A DNA stretch of 64,000 bases. Origin: Tridacna crocea (lineage: Eukaryota; Mollusca; Bivalvia; Cardiida; Cardiidae). Under the pieces are notes generated by a model. The model searched no databases and was not told the DNA's origin. It was given only the letters and a program-made list of their open reading frames with translations. The stretch lies in assembly GCA_943736015.1 (NCBI GenBank), contig OX031071.1, positions 36,116,619 to 36,180,618 on the forward strand, given 5' to 3'. Positions 61,430 through 64,000 of the stretch are shown in pieces (positions within the stretch are counted from its first letter, which is position 1; each line of letters begins with the position of its first letter). The position numbers and the translations under genes are program-made.

Positions 61430-61813
61430 AAATAATGTAATGTGTAAACTTTGCGATCGTTCTGTAGTAGAATCTGAGTATCACTTTCTTTGTATATGCG
61501 GTAAATTTAGTGATCATAGAACTAAGTACCTTTCCCGTACTAGGCCTAATATCAGTAAATTTATCCGCATCTTATCATCAAAAAACAAGAGAATACAGAT
61601 AAATACTGCAAAATTTATAAAGGAAGCTTTACAAAGAAGGAAATCTTTAATTACGCTGACTAATAACGAATAAACATTTTGGTAATTAATGTTATATAGA
61701 TATGTATGTGTACTTTATATATTTCTCATTGCCATATATCCATGTTCTTTTTTTGTAAATGGCCAATGGCATATTTGTTTGCCGAATGCCAAATAAAGTT
61801 GAGTTGAGTTGAG
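61430..61813 (+). mobile_element. 5'-truncated LINE (non-LTR retrotransposon) 3' end
   Basis: Flanked by TTATTATTGCA at 61419-61429 and 61814-61824. It contains the end of a reverse-transcriptase ORF, a 3' UTR, AATAAA at 61791-61796 and a (GTTGA)n tail. The exact target duplication shows it was inserted already truncated. Confidence 0.92.
61431..61673 (+). pseudogene. C-terminal fragment of a LINE ORF2-type protein
   Basis: About 80 residues remain. C-K-L-C-D followed by V-E-S-E-Y-H-F-L-C-I-C is the Cys/His cluster (CxxC then ExxHFLxxC) found after the reverse-transcriptase domain of many non-LTR elements; a lysine-rich end S-K-N-K-R-I-Q-I-N and the stop at 61671-61673 follow. In the intact element this region would help the reverse transcriptase act on template RNA. 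No promoter or start belongs to it; the ATG at 61425 lies in host target sequence. CR1/L2/Jockey-like clades are possible. Confidence 0.82.
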
Positions 61814-61824
61814 TTATTATTGCA

Positions 61825-62657
61825 GGCCTTCATTATCTAATTTTGAAATATTCTGAGGCCCATGTCAGTCTCGCGTTTCGTTTTCGTTGCAAGGTCTCCC
61901 TTTTTGATTCATATTTTCCTTTTACCTTTTTTTGTCCTGTTTCACTTCTGTATTTCGTACCATGGGTTTGAACAATGTGCAGCCACATTCTAACCAGGGA
62001 AGGGTTTTTGCGTTTTTGTCCTTTTATTGTAAGGGTCTTTTTCGGGTCGCGGAGTATGGCCGTACATTGTTTTTCTTTCTTTTTGACATATACCGAATAT
62101 TTTTGACATATACCTAATATTTTTTACATATACCTAATATTTTTGGTTATCTCTTTCTTCATTCTTATTGTTTTCCTTGTATCTTTATTGTATAATGCTC
62201 GCCATTTTGCCGCAAAAGCAGTAAAATAATATTATATACAAAGGATGACACAAAAAGGGGTTATAAACCCCTAAAGGGCTATGCATACAGAATCGGTAAA
62301 AGTCTGCCATCCGCTAAGATATGTCAAAAAAAGCCTGTCATATCGATGTGGTTAGGGATTTTCTCAAAAATTCACATACAAATACTTGATCGAGTAGTAA
62401 ACAATACACGAGTTTATTCCCAATCAAACGAAGTTAACTGTGACTTCGATTGGCACTGCGGTACAACATTACGCCTGTTGAACTCGATAGGTGGTTACAA
62501 AAATAGAAACGTACTTTTGTTTTTGCGGAACGATTTCAGACATTTATTAGATCTACCTTGCCAGATGTTTAGAGGTAAAATAGTCCACCCTTTTATTATG
62601 TTCCTATCAGTGAATTATTTGGGATTTCACGATGAATTACACCAATGGTGATGAGAA
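61825..62657. other. Stretch without supported gene
   Basis: It includes a short 22-bp tandem repeat (TTTTGACATATACCTAATAT) at about 62082-62145. A 101-aa plus frame at 62346-62651 has no recognisable domain and is not supported. Confidence 0.5.
62082..62145. repeat. 22-bp tandem repeat, 3 units
   Basis: TTTTGACATATACCGAATAT, TTTTGACATATACCTAATAT and TTTTACATATACCTAATAT. Confidence 0.9.
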
Positions 62658-62887
62658 TTAACCCATTACCACAAATCCCTACTTTTGACGCCCCTGAGAA
62701 AGAAGCCTTTATAAAACATTGTGGGAAAAGGAGAAAATACTGGTAACCAGCATATTCTCCTTTTCCCACAATGTTTTCTACCCTTCACAAAACAAATTTC
62801 AAATTTTTAATCACTTTTATTTTGTCGTCTGCAAATGCTTTCGATTTGGACAAGCCTAAACTAGTGTCGTTTGGTAATGAGAATTAA
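62658..62887 (-). mobile_element. HP1 hairpin MITE
   Basis: TTAACCCATTACCACAAATC to TTTGGTAATGAGAATTAA; arms GGAGAAAATACTGG / CCAGCATATTCTCC carry one unpaired change each. Confidence 0.88.
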
Positions 62888-62913
62888 GGTATCAGAGCTA
62901 CTGCCATTATAGT

Positions 62914-63142
62914 ATAACTCATTACCAAACGACAATATTTTAGGCTTGTTGAAATCGAAAGCGTTTGCAGACGACAATATAAAAGTGGCTGAGAACTTAA
63001 AGTTTGTTTTGTGAAGGGTAGAAAGCTTTGTGGGAAAAGGAGAAAATGCTGGTGACCAGCATTTTCTCCTTTTCCCACAATGTTTTCTAAAGGCTTCTTT
63101 TTCATAGTCGTCAAAAGTAGGGATTGTGTAGTAATGGGTTAA
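62914..63142 (+). mobile_element. HP1 hairpin MITE (inverted relative to previous)
   Basis: TAACTCATTACCAAACGACA to GTGTAGTAATGGGTTAA; loop is GGTGACC instead of GGTTACC, both strands consistent. With 62658-62887 it makes a large inverted pair. Confidence 0.9.
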
Positions 63143-63155
63143 GAATGTTTGCCGG

Positions 63156-63549
63156 TGTAATGTAGAGAAATGACCTACAAAATGACCCATGGGTCATTTC
63201 TCTACGTAGACGAATGACCCGGAACATTTTTCTACGTAGAGAAATGACCCCAGAAGGTCACTACTCTATGTAGAATTATGACCCTGGGGTTATCTCTCTA
63301 CATGGAATAATGACCCTGAGGTTATTTCTCTCTACGTAGAATAATGCCCCTGGGGTTATTTCTCCAAGTAGAATGATGACCCTGGGATCATTTCTCTATG
63401 TAGACTAATGACCCTGGGGTCATTTTTCTACGTAGAATAATGACCACGAGGCTATTTTTTCTACGTAGAGGAATGACCCGGGTCATTCCTCTACGTAGAG
63501 AATGACTGATGGGTCATTTTGTAGGGGAGGGTCATTTCCCTGCATTACA
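63156..63549. mobile_element. FB1 fold-back element, longest copy
   Basis: TGTAATGTAG and CTGCATTACA ends with CCGG flanks (63152-63155, 63550-63553). The interior has about nine CTACGTAG-type blocks alternating with ATGACCCTGGGGTTAT-like blocks. Confidence 0.92.
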
Positions 63550-63799
63550 CCGGTCCAAGTATTAGTCGATGACCAGAAAATGAACTCTAAACCAGGTAGG
63601 AAGTGTTTTTAAAAGATAGAGAGGATTGGCAACCTTTGACCTACTTTTAAATGCATTTTACTGTCAACTTCTAACACTTAGGCCAACCACACAATCACAA
63701 ATTGTCACATTTTCAATAATGTCTTATATTTGAGATGGTAGATTTAAGATCTAAATGCATTTCACCATCCGCATTATTGAATTTGTGTCGCTATGAATA

Positions 63800-63870
63800 C
63801 CTTAACCGTTTCCCACACAAAGACGACTTTTTTAACGCCCTTTAGGAAAGAAGCATTTTGAACACATTTT
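63800..63870 (-). mobile_element. HP1 left end, truncated
   Basis: TTAACCGTTTCCCACACAAA, GACGACTTTTTTAACGCCC and AAGAAGCATTTTGAACACAT, then it breaks into unrelated sequence. Confidence 0.75.
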
Positions 63871-64000
63871 TGAGGTCTTGAGAGACTCGGAGATAAAGAG
63901 TCGGGCTCGTAATCTTCAGGGTCCCGGTTTTGAGCCACGTTGAAAGCACTGGTGTAATTCATGGGGATGTCCTTAGGCAAGACACCTCAAAGACATAGCC
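63871..64000 (+). mobile_element. tRNA-derived SINE-like sequence running off the window
   Basis: GAGTCGGGCTCGTAATCTTC and GTCCCGGTTTTGAGCC resemble a tRNA-like head with a worn B box; CCTTAGGCAAGACACCTCAA is typical of bodies of such SINEs. Weak and incomplete. Confidence 0.45.

Noticed and set aside
62346-62651. 101-aa plus-strand frame
   Set aside because: No recognisable motif, and repeats lie directly to its right; not enough to call a gene.
4043-63142. Regularly spaced palindromes as a CRISPR array
   Set aside because: Eukaryotic context; spacing is irregular and each hairpin lies in a TTAA-bounded element.

Overview
This is an AT-rich, eukaryotic, almost gene-empty window. Dense short interspersed repeats, tRNA-derived SINEs, long simple-sequence tracts and a lone intronless GPCR suggest an animal. 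Several repeats (the GCATAACTTC tandem repeat, the CTCTAGAGG 143-bp tandem repeat, GTATACYGGAATC repeats and GATTAGCCTGCGCAG palindromes) resemble what I know from bivalve mollusc genomes. I therefore infer a bivalve, possibly a heterodont, at moderate confidence. Species cannot be named from sequence alone.

The only well-supported protein gene is a class A (rhodopsin-like) GPCR on the minus strand at 26791-28074, with a 427-aa single-exon reading frame. A second coding trace is the 3' end of a 5'-truncated LINE at 61430-61813, flanked by an 11-bp target duplication. No rRNA, genuine tRNA gene or CRISPR array was seen.

Family names used below are local labels. HP1: 210-250-bp hairpin MITE, ends TTAA-CCCTTTACC, about fifty copies, piggyBac-like. 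FB1: fold-back element built of ATGACC/GGTCAT and CTACGTAG palindromes, with 4-bp CYGG target duplications. TR-G: 330-480-bp element with TTAA ends. PAL2: palindrome centred on AGACTGCACGTTCTGTGCAG. PAL3: palindrome with GCCTGCGCAG arms. PAL4: palindrome with CCTCGTAACTACAGCTTG arms. SINE-A, SINE-B and SINE-C: three tRNA-derived SINE families. HP1 is called + when its GCATTTGCAGACGAC arm is on the left.

Layout: 1-3210 tandem repeats (155-bp and 143-bp units). 3935-16370 is a direct tandem segmental duplication of about 6.1-6.4 kb, whose two copies allow filled/empty-site comparison. 16371-26640 is a mosaic of HP1, TR-G, SINEs and nested TIR elements. 26745-28120 is the GPCR, followed by about 2 kb of apparently single-copy DNA. 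30220-51490 is mixed MITEs, microsatellites and a 23-bp minisatellite. 51750-52850 is a cluster of PAL2 palindromes. 52900-63550 holds more HP1, long-TIR elements and a compound GATA array at 60285-61285.

The most unusual signal is that the two arms of individual HP1 hairpins, and the two ends of individual TR-G copies, share copy-specific changes. This suggests the arms are homogenised against each other or propagated as paired variants. Self-nested and abutting insertions, plus a filled/empty pair, support TTAA as the HP1 target. FB1 is supported as mobile by its direct CYGG repeats and by an insertion inside a SINE.
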